Assembly: GCA_018399635.1 (NCBI GenBank)
Contig: JAGYOH010000001.1
Location: forward strand, 1 to 64,000
Direction: 5' to 3'
Length of the DNA stretch: 64,000 nt
Source of the DNA: Clostridia bacterium
Lineage (GTDB): Bacteria > Bacillota > Clostridia > Peptostreptococcales > Acidaminobacteraceae
The notes under the pieces are model-generated. The model worked only from the letters and a program-made list of their open reading frames with translations. It was not told the DNA's origin and made no database searches. Numbering within the stretch: the stretch's first letter is position 1; each line of letters starts with the position of its first letter. Positions 51,398 to 63,160 of this stretch are shown piece after piece. The position numbers and the translations under genes were made by a program.

Positions 51398-52812
51398 AAA
51401 TCAGACAGGATTTCGTCACCAACTCCAGCAGCACCAGTTTCGGCGCCGCCACGGTCACGGGAATGGCCACCGCCATCCTCACCGCCGTCGGCATCAGCGC
51501 CGCCGCCAGTGCCGAGGAAGCCGCCGGCGAACTTCCCGCAAAAAGTCCCGAAGAGGGAGGGCCGGACCGGAGTTTCAATCCCGACGAGTGGATCAAGGGG
51601 GATGCCGACCTTGAGGAAAAACTCGGTAAACTGGATCGTGAAATCGCCGAATATGAAAAAGAGTGGCTTGAAACCAAGGACACTCTCGAGGGGGAGGATT
51701 ACGAGAAAACCGAAAGCCAGTACCAGGAGTACATCGAGCATTTGAAGAGCAAGAAGGAAGAGGCCGAGGTCATTGAATTTGAACATGAACTTGAAAAAAT
51801 CGCCAAGGAAGCCGAAGAAGAGTACCGGCAGACCTGGATCGATGAGCGCAAGAAGGACCTTGAAAATGCCAGGGAGCAGATTGAAATGATCGAGGCCACC
51901 CTTCGAGGCTATGGCCGGGCCGGCTATGAAGTCAGTGAAGCCAAGCGGCAGCTCGAAATGTACAAGCAAAGAGAGAGAGACCTGGACAAGACCCTGAAAA
52001 AGGAAGGCATCGACCATGACTATGAAGCCCGTCCCCGGGAGGACATCGGACCCAGCAAGTCCGTGGGTGAACTGATCAAAAAGGTGGATGACCAATATGA
52101 GGACTTCCTGAAGCAATTGAAAAAAGAGAAAAATGACCGCCGTAAAAAAGAGATTCTCAGAGAGCGCATGGAGGCCCGCCAGGAGGAATCCGAAGGGTAC
52201 ATGGAATGCGCCGACCACATGGACCGCAACCTGAAAAGGGCTGAAATCATCCAGACCGGCGCAGATATCGGGGTGGACGTACTGGAAAAAGTCACCGGCC
52301 CGGCTGGAAAAACCATCAAAAAAGTCTATGTCGGCGGCAAGGCCCTGGCCACCGGGGGTACCGAGGCCTATCTTGACCCGGAAAACGCCGGCAGTCATCT
52401 GGCAAAAGCCACGGTGAAGGCCGCCGGAGACGTGGCCAAGGAATTCACAGACACCCAGATCGTCAAGGACGGTATCGCCATTGTCTCCGAAGTCACCCAG
52501 GGAGGGATAGACTCCTATCAAAAGGGAGAGGACATCTCCACCGGCATGGCCAAGGGCACCCTGAAGGCCGGGGTCGACATCGTCGTCGACCGCGCTGTCA
52601 GCAAATACCTGCCAGACGGCAGCCTTCCGAATCTGGACTTCGGTGACCATACCGGCAAAAATATCGTCAAAAGCCTGATCAACAAGGATCCCGTCATCCG
52701 GACCATCCTCAAGGACGGTATCAAGGATGCCATGAAAAACAACGCAAGCAATCAACTGAAGAACATTCCCAAGGGAGACGGGTTTGTATTCGGTGATTGG
52801 AAAGCCTATTGA
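51394..52812 (+). CDS. FVTNSSS-motif protein with coiled coil, candidate partner of the radical SAM enzyme
   Basis: A 472-residue protein that begins MKIRQDFVTNSSSTSF, a short N-terminal motif seen in assorted clostridial proteins of unknown role. Residues about 17-45 are small and hydrophobic (membrane-like, then Ala/Glu-rich). About 65-260 is a long, charged coiled coil (EEKLGKLDREIAEYEKEW, KEAEEEYRQTWIDERKKD). About 285-470 is Gly/Ala-rich with repeated V-V-D and K-A-G segments (ATVKAAGDVAKEFTD, TLKAGVDIVVDRAVSK). ATG 51394 has AGGAGGTGAATTT, and the ATGA overlap couples it to the radical SAM gene. No catalytic domain is recognised. A toxin-like or membrane-structure role is possible. Confidence 0.72.
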   Translation: MKIRQDFVTNSSSTSFGAATVTGMATAILTAVGISAAASAEEAAGELPAKSPEEGGPDRSFNPDEWIKGDADLEEKLGKLDREIAEYEKEWLETKDTLEGEDYEKTESQYQEYIEHLKSKKEEAEVIEFEHELEKIAKEAEEEYRQTWIDERKKDLENAREQIEMIEATLRGYGRAGYEVSEAKRQLEMYKQRERDLDKTLKKEGIDHDYEARPREDIGPSKSVGELIKKVDDQYEDFLKQLKKEKNDRRKKEILRERMEARQEESEGYMECADHMDRNLKRAEIIQTGADIGVDVLEKVTGPAGKTIKKVYVGGKALATGGTEAYLDPENAGSHLAKATVKAAGDVAKEFTDTQIVKDGIAIVSEVTQGGIDSYQKGEDISTGMAKGTLKAGVDIVVDRAVSKYLPDGSLPNLDFGDHTGKNIVKSLINKDPVIRTILKDGIKDAMKNNASNQLKNIPKGDGFVFGDWKAY

Positions 52813-52825
52813 TAGGAGTGATCAA

Positions 52826-53767
52826 ATGACAAAACCATTGAACCTCGGATTCAAGGATCTGACCTGGCTGGGTCATGCCTTCGAGGAATTATCCATCATA
52901 TCCCCCTTCAAGCTCGTTGATGTCGGCGGTTTCGATGAAGGAGACAAGGTCTCCCTCATGGACAAGGGAGTGATCGGGGAGGACAACCGGATTCTGCCAC
53001 AATACCACCCTCTCCTCAAGACCCTCGCAGACGCCGATTACTTCGTTGAAACCATTTTCAGAAGGGGTCCCGTCAAGGCGAGACGCCTGCACCTGGGCAA
53101 TGACACCGGCACCGTCTCCGTCACCTACAACGAGGATGGCGTCAGTCTCCTCTCTCCGGCCAACCCCCAGGGTATGGTGAATTTTCTCAGAGAATACACC
53201 GGTGGCAGCTCTCTGACCGGAGGAGACCTTGATATCGAGCTTCCTCCGGCTGACATGGTGGTCTTTGCCGTCATCTGCGATCTCTACCGCAGAGCCGTCT
53301 TTGCCGCCTACTCTTCAGAGGAGATCTTCCAGTACCGGGGCTTCACGGCCGGGGACCTGCTCACCGCCGTCACCGAGGTGCGGGACAATTCCCAGAGTCT
53401 GGCCTATCATGTCAAGGCCCTGGTCAGACCCGGTCTTTCCTTCGACAGTGCTTCAATCGAGCAGACCTTGAAGACCTTCATCGAATCGGGTTTCTTGAAA
53501 ACAGACGACCACCGCTTTTATCCGGTTGACGAAACCCTGCTCTTCTGCGGTAATTTCCTGGTCATTGAAAACAGCCTGGACGTGGTGGTGGGGCAGGTCG
53601 ACGACGGGAAATTGTACCGCTCGGGATTCACCGCCCTGCAGGCAGGCCCCCTGGATCTGGTCATGCTTGAAGGCTCAGGGGAAACCGTCACCCTGCAATG
53701 TCTGCCGGCACAGTCCATCCTCTCCATCCTGACTGAGATCCTGTCCTCCAGACCTGCGATCGTTTAA
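52826..53767 (+). CDS. Hypothetical protein, last gene of the radical SAM unit
   Basis: I do not recognise this 313-residue protein. It has no signal peptide, membrane helix or Cys-rich motif. The pattern is mixed alpha/beta: LGFKDLTWLGHAFEELS at the start, acidic beta-rich centre (GTVSVTYNEDGVSLLSP), helix-rich 170-240 (VVFAVICDLYRRAVF; winged-helix-like SIEQTLKTFIESGFLKTDDH), and a beta-rich C-terminus. ATG 52826 has ATAGGAGTGATCAA before it and lies 13 bases after the previous stop. It may be a cognate partner (chaperone or immunity-like) of the coiled-coil protein; that is only from context. Confidence 0.7.
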   Translation: MTKPLNLGFKDLTWLGHAFEELSIISPFKLVDVGGFDEGDKVSLMDKGVIGEDNRILPQYHPLLKTLADADYFVETIFRRGPVKARRLHLGNDTGTVSVTYNEDGVSLLSPANPQGMVNFLREYTGGSSLTGGDLDIELPPADMVVFAVICDLYRRAVFAAYSSEEIFQYRGFTAGDLLTAVTEVRDNSQSLAYHVKALVRPGLSFDSASIEQTLKTFIESGFLKTDDHRFYPVDETLLFCGNFLVIENSLDVVVGQVDDGKLYRSGFTALQAGPLDLVMLEGSGETVTLQCLPAQSILSILTEILSSRPAIV

Positions 53768-53774
53768 GCGGCAA

Positions 53775-53812
53775 AAAAAGAAGCGCCCATCCTCATGATG
53801 CGGCGCTTTTTG
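53775..53812 (+). terminator. Terminator of the four-gene unit
   Basis: AAGCGCC pairs with GGCGCTT over a 14-base loop, followed by TTTGC. Confidence 0.75.
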
Positions 53813-53834
53813 CTTTGACCAGGGCTTGAACGTG

Positions 53835-53870
53835 AAAAAACACTGCAAGCCAAAACCCTTGCAGTGTTTT
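53835..53870 (-). terminator. Terminator of the rRNA-tRNA operon
   Basis: AAAACACTGCAAG pairs perfectly with CTTGCAGTGTTTT around GGTTTTGG, with TTTTTT completed on the minus strand. It is 15 bases after the last tRNA gene. Confidence 0.93.
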
Positions 53871-53884
53871 CATAGTTTTGTTAA

Positions 53885-53961
53885 TGGCGCGCCCTGAGGG
53901 ATTCGAACCCCCGACCTTCTGATTCGTAGTCAGACACTCTATCCAACTGAGCTAAGAGCGC
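53885..53961 (-). tRNA. tRNA-Arg (ACG)
   Basis: Complete cloverleaf on the minus strand with CCA encoded. Anticodon arm CTGACTACGAATCAG carries ACG. Acceptor GCGCTCT pairs with AGGGCGC. Confidence 0.95.
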
Positions 53962-53967
53962 ACCTAA

Positions 53968-54042
53968 TGGAGGCGGCAACCGGATTCGAACCGGTGGATA
54001 GAGGTTTTGCAGACCTGTGCCTTACCACTTGGCTATGCCGCC
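53968..54042 (-). tRNA. tRNA-Cys (GCA)
   Basis: Complete cloverleaf with CCA; anticodon loop CTGCAAA region carries GCA. Acceptor GGCGGCA is intact. Confidence 0.94.
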
Positions 54043-54050
54043 AAAAATGT

Positions 54051-54126
54051 TGGTGACCCATCCGCGACTCGAACGCGGGACCACCTGATTAAAAGTCAGA
54101 TGTTCTACCAACTGAGCTAATGGGTC
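54051..54126 (-). tRNA. tRNA-Lys (TTT)
   Basis: Complete cloverleaf with CCA; anticodon arm CTGACTTTTAATCAG carries TTT. Acceptor GACCCAT pairs with the 3' strand. Confidence 0.95.
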
Positions 54127-54134
54127 AAATAAAA

Positions 54135-54209
54135 TGGAGCAGAAGACGGGATTCGAACCCGCGACCCTCGCCTTGGCGAAGCGATGCTCTACCACTGAGC
54201 CACTTCTGC
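54135..54209 (-). tRNA. tRNA-Gly (GCC)
   Basis: Complete cloverleaf with CCA; anticodon arm CGCTTCGCCAAGGCG carries GCC. Acceptor GCAGAAG is intact. Confidence 0.94.
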
Positions 54210-54215
54210 TGCATA

Positions 54216-54298
54216 TGGTGGAGGGAGAAGGATTCGAACCTTCGAAGGCCTGGTTCCAACAGTTTACAGCGTCCCCTTTGGCCGCTCGGAACCCCTCC
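54216..54298 (-). tRNA. tRNA-Tyr (GTA), anticodon stem imperfect
   Basis: GGAGGGGTTCCGAGCGGCC at the 5' end, a long variable arm and CCA identify tRNA-Tyr; the loop CTGTAAA has GTA. The anticodon stem GGACG/CTGTT pairs poorly and appears to lack bases compared with normal GCAGA/TCTGT. The gene may be damaged or mis-sequenced. Confidence 0.75.
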
Positions 54299-54313
54299 AT
54301 GGGAATTGTTAAA

Positions 54314-54387
54314 TGGAGTGGTGATGGGACTCGAACCCGCAACCTGCTGATTACAAGTCAGCTGCTCTTCCAATTGGCTACACCAGC
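54314..54387 (-). tRNA. tRNA-Thr (TGT), one base short
   Basis: Anticodon arm CTGACTTGTAATCAG carries TGT. Acceptor GCTGGTG should face CACCAGC but the 3' strand reads CACCAC before TCCA, one G missing. Otherwise complete. Confidence 0.8.
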
Positions 54388-54399
54388 TTATTTAAGTAA

Positions 54400-54476
54400 T
54401 GGCGATCTGGAAGGGACTCGAACCCTCGACCTCTAGCGTGACAGGCTAGCGTTCTAACCAACTGAACTACCAGACC
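54400..54476 (-). tRNA. tRNA-Asp (GTC)
   Basis: Complete cloverleaf with CCA; anticodon arm carries GTC (GCCTGTCACGC). Acceptor GGTCTGG pairs with CCAGATC. Confidence 0.94.
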
Positions 54477-54481
54477 ACTTA

Positions 54482-54541
54482 TGGTGGGAGCAACAGGGCT
54501 CGAACCTGTGACCCTCTGCTTACGGATAGGAGGTATCTCCC
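54482..54541 (-). tRNA. Truncated tRNA, Val-like
   Basis: Acceptor GGGAGAT, T-arm CACAGGTTCGAGCCCTG and CCA are those of tRNA-Val(TAC), but only about 60 bases are present. The D-arm and 5' half of the anticodon arm are replaced by ACCTCCTATCCGTAAGC. It cannot fold as a normal tRNA; identity is uncertain. Confidence 0.5.
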
Positions 54542-54554
54542 ACGTGATAAGTAA

Positions 54555-54621
54555 AGACCCAAAAGGGAATCGACCCCTGTTACCGCCGTGAAAGGGCGGT
54601 GTCTTGACTTGACCAAGGGCC
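54555..54621 (-). tRNA. tRNA-Glu (TTC), with deletions
   Basis: CCGCCCTTTCACGGCGG carries TTC and matches tRNA-Glu. Compared with the intact start at 1-21 the acceptor lacks a C, four bases are gone from the D-arm, the T-loop lacks a T and CCA is absent. Confidence 0.65.
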
Positions 54622-54629
54622 AGATAGTA

Positions 54630-54700
54630 GTAGCGGCGAGTGGACTTGAACCACCGACTCTCGGGTATGAACCGAACTCTAGCCAGGTGAAATCGCCGCC
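54630..54700 (-). tRNA. tRNA-Met elongator (CAT), with deletions
   Basis: Acceptor GGCGGCG, loop CGGTTCATACCCG with CAT, and T-arm GGTGGTTCAAGTCC identify elongator tRNA-Met. The D-arm reads ATTTCACCTGG and the 3' end CTACTA, so several bases are missing or changed. Confidence 0.65.
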
Positions 54701-54715
54701 ATTTTAACAAATAAA

Positions 54716-54784
54716 TGGTTGCGGAGGCGGATTCGAACCTGCGACCTCCGGGTTATGAGCCCGACTACGCACTGCTCCACTCCG
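54716..54784 (-). tRNA. tRNA-fMet (CAT), damaged second copy
   Basis: Nearly the same as the intact gene at 28-102, but shorter: one base lost in the T-arm, a stretch of the D-arm altered (GCGTAGTC for CAGCTCGTC) and two bases lost at the 5' end. The anticodon arm with CAT is intact. Confidence 0.7.
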
Positions 54785-54802
54785 ATATATGGGTGACAAT
54801 CA

Positions 54803-54886
54803 TGGTGCCGAGGACCGGAATCGACCGGACGATCGGTCAGACGCAGGATTTTAAGTCAATGCGTCTGCCAGTTCCCCACCCCCGGC
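54803..54886 (-). tRNA. tRNA-Leu (TAA), with small changes
   Basis: GCCGGGGG at the 5' end, ACTTAAAATCC with TAA, a long variable arm and CCA identify tRNA-Leu. The anticodon stem (CATTGACTTAAAATCCTG) does not pair well and the T-loop lacks a T (GGTCGATTCC). Confidence 0.7.
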
Positions 54887-54895
54887 ATTAGAAAA

Positions 54896-54965
54896 TGGCT
54901 CCAGGGTGGGATTCGAACCCACGCCTAATTCACCAACCGAGTGCTCCACCGTTAGAGCCCTTGGA
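54896..54965 (-). tRNA. tRNA-Asn-like, damaged
   Basis: GCTCTAACGGTGGAGCACTCGG and the T-arm GTGGGTTCGAATCCCAC with CCA resemble tRNA-Asn. The anticodon arm reads GGTTGGTGAATTAGG with no clear GTT loop. First tRNA after 5S rRNA. Confidence 0.5.
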
Positions 54966-54974
54966 ATATGAAAA

Positions 54975-55077
54975 CCGGCGGCGACCTACCTCTCCAGGAG
55001 TCTCCCACCAGACCATCAGCAACAAAGCAATTGTGTTCGGTATGGGAACGGTGTAGCCTTTGTGCCATAGCCACCGG
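54975..55077 (-). rRNA. rrf: 5S ribosomal RNA (about 103 bases, short)
   Basis: Contains the conserved CCGTTCCCATACCGAACAC segment and matching ends CCGGTGGCTATGGC / GGTCGCCGCCGG. About 117 bases are normal, so about a dozen are missing, mostly in helices II-III and IV. Confidence 0.85.
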
Positions 55078-55129
55078 TTAAAACTGAGAAAGCGAATAGC
55101 GCGTAGACAAGTGCGACAACGAAACATTT

Positions 55130-58027
<2,898 letters not shown>

Positions 58028-58076
58028 CTTTTTTTCGTTGTCGTTTCTCTCGTTGCTATTCACTTTTCAAGTTCCA

Positions 58077-58152
58077 TGGTGGAGATGACAAGGTTCGAAC
58101 TTGCGACCCCCTGCGTGCAAGGCAGGTGCTCTCCCAGCTGAGCTACATCCCC
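58077..58152 (-). tRNA. tRNA-Ala (TGC) in the 16S-23S spacer
   Basis: Complete cloverleaf with CCA; CTGCCTTGCACGCAG carries TGC. Spacer tRNA-Ala is common in Firmicutes. Confidence 0.96.
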
Positions 58153-58228
58153 ACGATTCGTGGACTGAAGATTCTTTTTCTTGAGTCAAAAAAGAACCCT
58201 CAAAACTAAAGTAGTGTAAAGTGTGTCT

Positions 58229-59772
<1,544 letters not shown>

Positions 59773-59845
59773 GCTTGCATGTTGTTGCTTTTTCTTTACA
59801 CTACTTCAGTTTTCAAGGTTCTCCGTCGCGTGTGGCGACTTAATT

Positions 59846-59875
59846 ATAATAGCATCATCCCCCTTGCCGTGTCAA
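59846..59875 (-). promoter_or_regulatory. rRNA operon promoter
   Basis: TTGACA (59875-59870), 18 bases, TATTAT (59851-59846) followed by AATTAAG on the minus strand, about 75 bases before 16S. It is the strongest consensus promoter in the window, as expected for rRNA. Confidence 0.82.
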
Positions 59876-59905
59876 GTCCAAAAGTAAAGATTTTGTTAAA
59901 AAGAA

Positions 59906-59932
59906 GGGGAACCGGGGGACCCCGGTTCCCCC
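59906..59932 (-). terminator. Terminator after argD
   Basis: GGGGAACCGGGG pairs with CCCCCGGTTCCCC around TC on the minus strand, followed by TTCTTTTT. It isolates arg transcription from the rRNA promoter. Confidence 0.9.
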
Positions 59933-59938
59933 TCCAGT

Positions 59939-61105
59939 CTAGGCTTGCGGCTTCAAAGCCTCCAGGGTATTTTTGAATCGCACCATGAATTCATCAATCT
60001 CCTCATAGGTGACCACCAGGGGCGGCACCAGCCGGATGGTGTCCTTGCCGGCACCGACGATGAGCAACTTGTGCTTGATGGCCTCCGAAACGATGGTCCC
60101 CGGCGCCATTTTCTCCGTATCGATGGTGACGCCCACCATCAGCCCCCTGCCCTTGATGCCCTTGATATAATCATACGCCGCCACCAGAGGCAGCAGTTTC
60201 TCCTTGAAATAGGCCCCCTTGGCCTTGACGGCCTCCAGGAAATCTTCATCGCTGATGACATCCACTACGGCACGCGACACCGCCGTCACCAGGGGATTGC
60301 CTCCGAAGGTACAGCCGTGATCCCCGAAGGTGAGGACATCGGCTCTTTGGTTCACCATCAGGGCCCCTATGGGGACACCGCCGCCGAGTCCCTTGGCCAT
60401 GGCGATGACATCGGGAACGACATCAAATCCCTGGTAGGCGAAAAAGGTGCCGGTTCGACCGATTCCCGCCTGAACCTCATCAAAGATCAGCAGGGCGTCC
60501 TTGTCATCACAGGCCTCTTTGATGGTTTTGAGAAATTCCGGATCAACAGGGTTGATGCCCCCTTCTCCCTGAACCGGTTCGATGATGACGCCGCAGACCT
60601 TGTCATCCATCTTTGCCAGGAAGTCTTCTCTATTATTGAAGGAAACCTCCACCACGTCCCCGATGAGGGGGGCGAAGGGTTCTTGATACTTGGCCTGTCC
60701 CGTCACCGCCAGGGCTCCCATGGTCCTGCCGTGGAAGGAATCGGTCATATACAGAATCTTGCTTTTCCCCTTGTCCTTGCCGTACTTTCTGGCCACCTTG
60801 AGGGCGCCTTCAATGGCCTCCGTACCGCTGTTGGTGAAAAAAACAGCGTGATGGTCCGCCAGGGACACCAACTTGTGGGCCAGGGCAATCTGGTTGTCGT
60901 CGTGGTACAGGTTGGAAATATGAATCAGCTTTTTCGCTTGTTCAGTGATGGCCTTGACAATCACCGGATGGGAATGCCCCAGGGCGTTGACGGCGATCCC
61001 CGCCACAAAATCAAGATACTTCTCACCGGATTTCTCTGTGAGATAAACCCCTTCACCCTGGACGAAATTCAAATCAAAACGTTTGTAAGTCTGCATGACA
61101 CTCAT
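59939..61105 (-). CDS. argD: Acetylornithine aminotransferase ArgD
   Basis: Converts N-acetylglutamate semialdehyde to N-acetylornithine. The class III aminotransferase pattern is complete: FFTNSGTEAIEGALKVARKYG, SFHGRTMGALAVTGQ, LIFDEVQAGIGRTG (short: FDEVQAGIGRTG) and the PLP Lys in IAMAKGLGGGVPIGA. The protein has about 388 residues. ATG 61105 follows AGAGGAGTGATAAAA; a GTG three codons earlier overlaps argB. It starts 5 bases after the argB stop. Confidence 0.95.
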   Translation of the reverse strand: MSVMQTYKRFDLNFVQGEGVYLTEKSGEKYLDFVAGIAVNALGHSHPVIVKAITEQAKKLIHISNLYHDDNQIALAHKLVSLADHHAVFFTNSGTEAIEGALKVARKYGKDKGKSKILYMTDSFHGRTMGALAVTGQAKYQEPFAPLIGDVVEVSFNNREDFLAKMDDKVCGVIIEPVQGEGGINPVDPEFLKTIKEACDDKDALLIFDEVQAGIGRTGTFFAYQGFDVVPDVIAMAKGLGGGVPIGALMVNQRADVLTFGDHGCTFGGNPLVTAVSRAVVDVISDEDFLEAVKAKGAYFKEKLLPLVAAYDYIKGIKGRGLMVGVTIDTEKMAPGTIVSEAIKHKLLIVGAGKDTIRLVPPLVVTYEEIDEFMVRFKNTLEALKPQA

Positions 61106-61110
61106 TTTTA

Positions 61111-61974
61111 TCACTCCTCTATCATGGTACCGATGCCTTCATCGGTGAATACTTCCAGCAATACGCTGTGGGTGATTTTCCCGTTGATGATGTGAACGCT
61201 CCCGACACCGCTTTCAATGGAAGCGATGACGCTTTTCAGCTTGGGAATCATCCCTCCCGAGATGCCTTCAGTGGCGATCAGTTCCCGGGCCTCCCTCAGA
61301 TTCAACCGGCTGATAAAGGACCCGGGATCCTCGAAATCCTTATAGATGCCGTCGATATCACTGAGCAGAAACAGCTTCTCGGCCCCCATCTCCTTGGCGA
61401 TGGTGCTTGCAACATCATCCGCATTGATGTTGTAGGTGTTGCCTTCTTCATCAAAGCCGATGGGGGCGATGATGGGCAGGATATGGTTATCGAGCAGCAA
61501 TTTCAGAAATTCTCCGTTGATGGCGACCACGTCCCCGACCTGGCCAAGTTCCTGGTCCGGATCGATGACCTTCTTTTTTGCCCGGATCAGACCGGCATCC
61601 TTGCCGCTGAGGCCGATGGCCTTGGACCCGTAATTGTTGAAGAGCAGGGTCAGATCATTGTTGATATGGCCGGAGAGGACCATTTCCACTTCATCCATGG
61701 CCGCTTTTTCCGTGACCCGGTAACCCTGGTGGAATACCGTTTCAATGCCCTGTTTCTCAAGGCGCCGGCTGATGTGCTTGCCGCCGCCATGGACGATGAT
61801 GACCTTCATGCCCAGGTGAATCAAGAGTGAAATATCCTCCACGAAGGCTTCTTTGTTTTCCTGGGACTCGATGATGCTGCCCCCGTACTTGAATACGAAC
61901 ACCTTGCCTCTGAACTTCATGATATAGGGCAGGGATTCGATCAAATGGTTGACCATTTCAGTCTTTTTGTGCAC
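61111..61974 (-). CDS. argB: Acetylglutamate kinase ArgB
   Basis: Phosphorylates N-acetylglutamate, the second arginine step. Of 287 residues, FVFKYGGSIIES near the start is the ATP-binding Lys-Gly-Gly region, VIIVHGGGKHISRRLE follows, and NINADDVASTIAKEMGAEKLFLLSDIDG, shown in part as NINADDVASTIAKEMGA, is the amino-acid-kinase core. Substrate Arg is in the GYRVT motif. The start is GTG 61974, with GGGAGGTG about 11 bases before. It forms an operon with argD, divergent from argCJ. Confidence 0.94.
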   Translation of the reverse strand: MHKKTEMVNHLIESLPYIMKFRGKVFVFKYGGSIIESQENKEAFVEDISLLIHLGMKVIIVHGGGKHISRRLEKQGIETVFHQGYRVTEKAAMDEVEMVLSGHINNDLTLLFNNYGSKAIGLSGKDAGLIRAKKKVIDPDQELGQVGDVVAINGEFLKLLLDNHILPIIAPIGFDEEGNTYNINADDVASTIAKEMGAEKLFLLSDIDGIYKDFEDPGSFISRLNLREARELIATEGISGGMIPKLKSVIASIESGVGSVHIINGKITHSVLLEVFTDEGIGTMIEE

Positions 61975-62007
61975 TTTGTGATGACACCTCCCTTATGACG
62001 TTATTTC

Positions 62008-62096
62008 TGATAATTATACACTTTTTATATTTTTAATGCAACCTAGATTGGCATTTGTTCTTGATTTTCTCTGCAGTCTTTTGTATAATTATACAA
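62008..62096. promoter_or_regulatory. Divergent arg promoters with two ArgR-like boxes
   Basis: Plus: TTGATT (62061-62066), 17 bases, TATAAT (62084-62089), with the perfect palindrome TTGTATAATTATACAA at 62081-62096. Minus: TTGCAT (62041-62036), 17 bases, TATAAT (62018-62013), with a partial copy TGATAATTATACAC (62008-62021). AT-rich boxes of this TnTATAATTATAnA type resemble clostridial ArgR/AhrC sites. Both boxes cover the -10. Confidence 0.75.
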
Positions 62097-62112
62097 TTAA
62101 AGGAGTGATATT

Positions 62113-63150
62113 ATGAAAGTAGGCGTTTATGGAGCCACCGGTTACGGCGGGATGCAGCTGATCACCCTGCTATTGAGACATCCCGAAGTTTCCTTGGAAT
62201 TCATCAGCTCAAACAGCCACTCGGGGATCCCCCTCTCCGATTTGTACACAAAACTGACAGGCCGGTTTTCACAGATTCTGATCGACTCCGAGGAAGCCAA
62301 ACCAAGGCTCAAGGCGTTGGATCTCATCTTCCTGGCCCTGCCCCACGGCGTCAGCATGCAGTATGTCAAGGAGATTCTTGAAGTCAATCCCGACCTCAAG
62401 ATCATCGATCTTTCCGGGGACTTCCGGATCCAGGATATCGGTCTCTACGAAAAATGGTACGGCTTTGACCATGTCCTCAAGGAAAAGGTTTCAAGCTTCG
62501 TCTACGGCCTGCCCGAGCTGTACCGGGAAACCATCAAGAAAGCCCAATTCATCGCCAACCCGGGCTGCTTCCCCACCGCCATGATTCTGCCCCTCTACCC
62601 CCTCATGGACCAGGGGGTCATCGAATCCAGGGTCATTGTCGATGCCAAGACAGGGGTCAGCGGTGCCGGAAGAAAGGCCAAGGAACAGTTCCTCTTCAGC
62701 GAGGTCCAGGACAACACCTACGCCTACAATACCGGCGGTCATCGCCACTCCCCCGAGGTGGTGGAAATCATCAAAGACACGACGGGGGCAAGCATGGATT
62801 TTCTCTTCAGTCCTCATATCGTGCCTTCATCGAGAGGCATCTACGCCAGCATCTACACCACCCTCAAAGAAGGAGTCAGCCCTGACAGGATCCGGGAAAT
62901 CTACGACAACTACTACGCCGGGGAAGCCTTTGTCGAAGTGACCTCCTTCATTCCTTCAACCAAGGATGTCAACCGGTCCAACCGGGTCTTCATCCACCCG
63001 ACCTACGATGAAGCCTCCCGGACCCTGGTGATTTTCAGCGCCATCGACAATCTGATGAAGGGCGCCTCTTCCCAGGCGATCCAGAACATGAACCTGATGT
63101 ACGGGTTTGATGAAACCCTGGGCATCGATACCGACTACTACTACCTATAG
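62113..63150 (+). CDS. argC: N-acetyl-gamma-glutamyl-phosphate reductase ArgC
   Basis: NADPH-dependent reduction of N-acetylglutamyl phosphate to the semialdehyde. VGVYGATGYGGMQLITLL is the Rossmann start, LPHGVSMQYV and DLSGDFRI follow, and the catalytic Cys is in FIANPGCFPTAMILPLYPL (short: NPGCFPTAM). The His partner is in HRHSPEV. Length 345 is as usual. ATG 62113 follows AAAGGAGTGATATT. First gene of argCJ. Confidence 0.96.
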   Translation: MKVGVYGATGYGGMQLITLLLRHPEVSLEFISSNSHSGIPLSDLYTKLTGRFSQILIDSEEAKPRLKALDLIFLALPHGVSMQYVKEILEVNPDLKIIDLSGDFRIQDIGLYEKWYGFDHVLKEKVSSFVYGLPELYRETIKKAQFIANPGCFPTAMILPLYPLMDQGVIESRVIVDAKTGVSGAGRKAKEQFLFSEVQDNTYAYNTGGHRHSPEVVEIIKDTTGASMDFLFSPHIVPSSRGIYASIYTTLKEGVSPDRIREIYDNYYAGEAFVEVTSFIPSTKDVNRSNRVFIHPTYDEASRTLVIFSAIDNLMKGASSQAIQNMNLMYGFDETLGIDTDYYYL

Positions 63151-63160
63151 GAGTGAAAAC

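Noticed and set aside
54022-54710. Open frames across the tRNA array
   Set aside because: The sequence is tRNA genes on the minus strand; the peptides are translations of tRNA repeats, such as GFEPATLAL and RVAGSNP.
53776-54965. Repeat-rich block considered as a CRISPR array
   Set aside because: The recurring TTCGAA/TTCGAACC words are T-loops of tRNAs; spacing follows tRNA length and there is no constant repeat-spacer pattern or cas gene.
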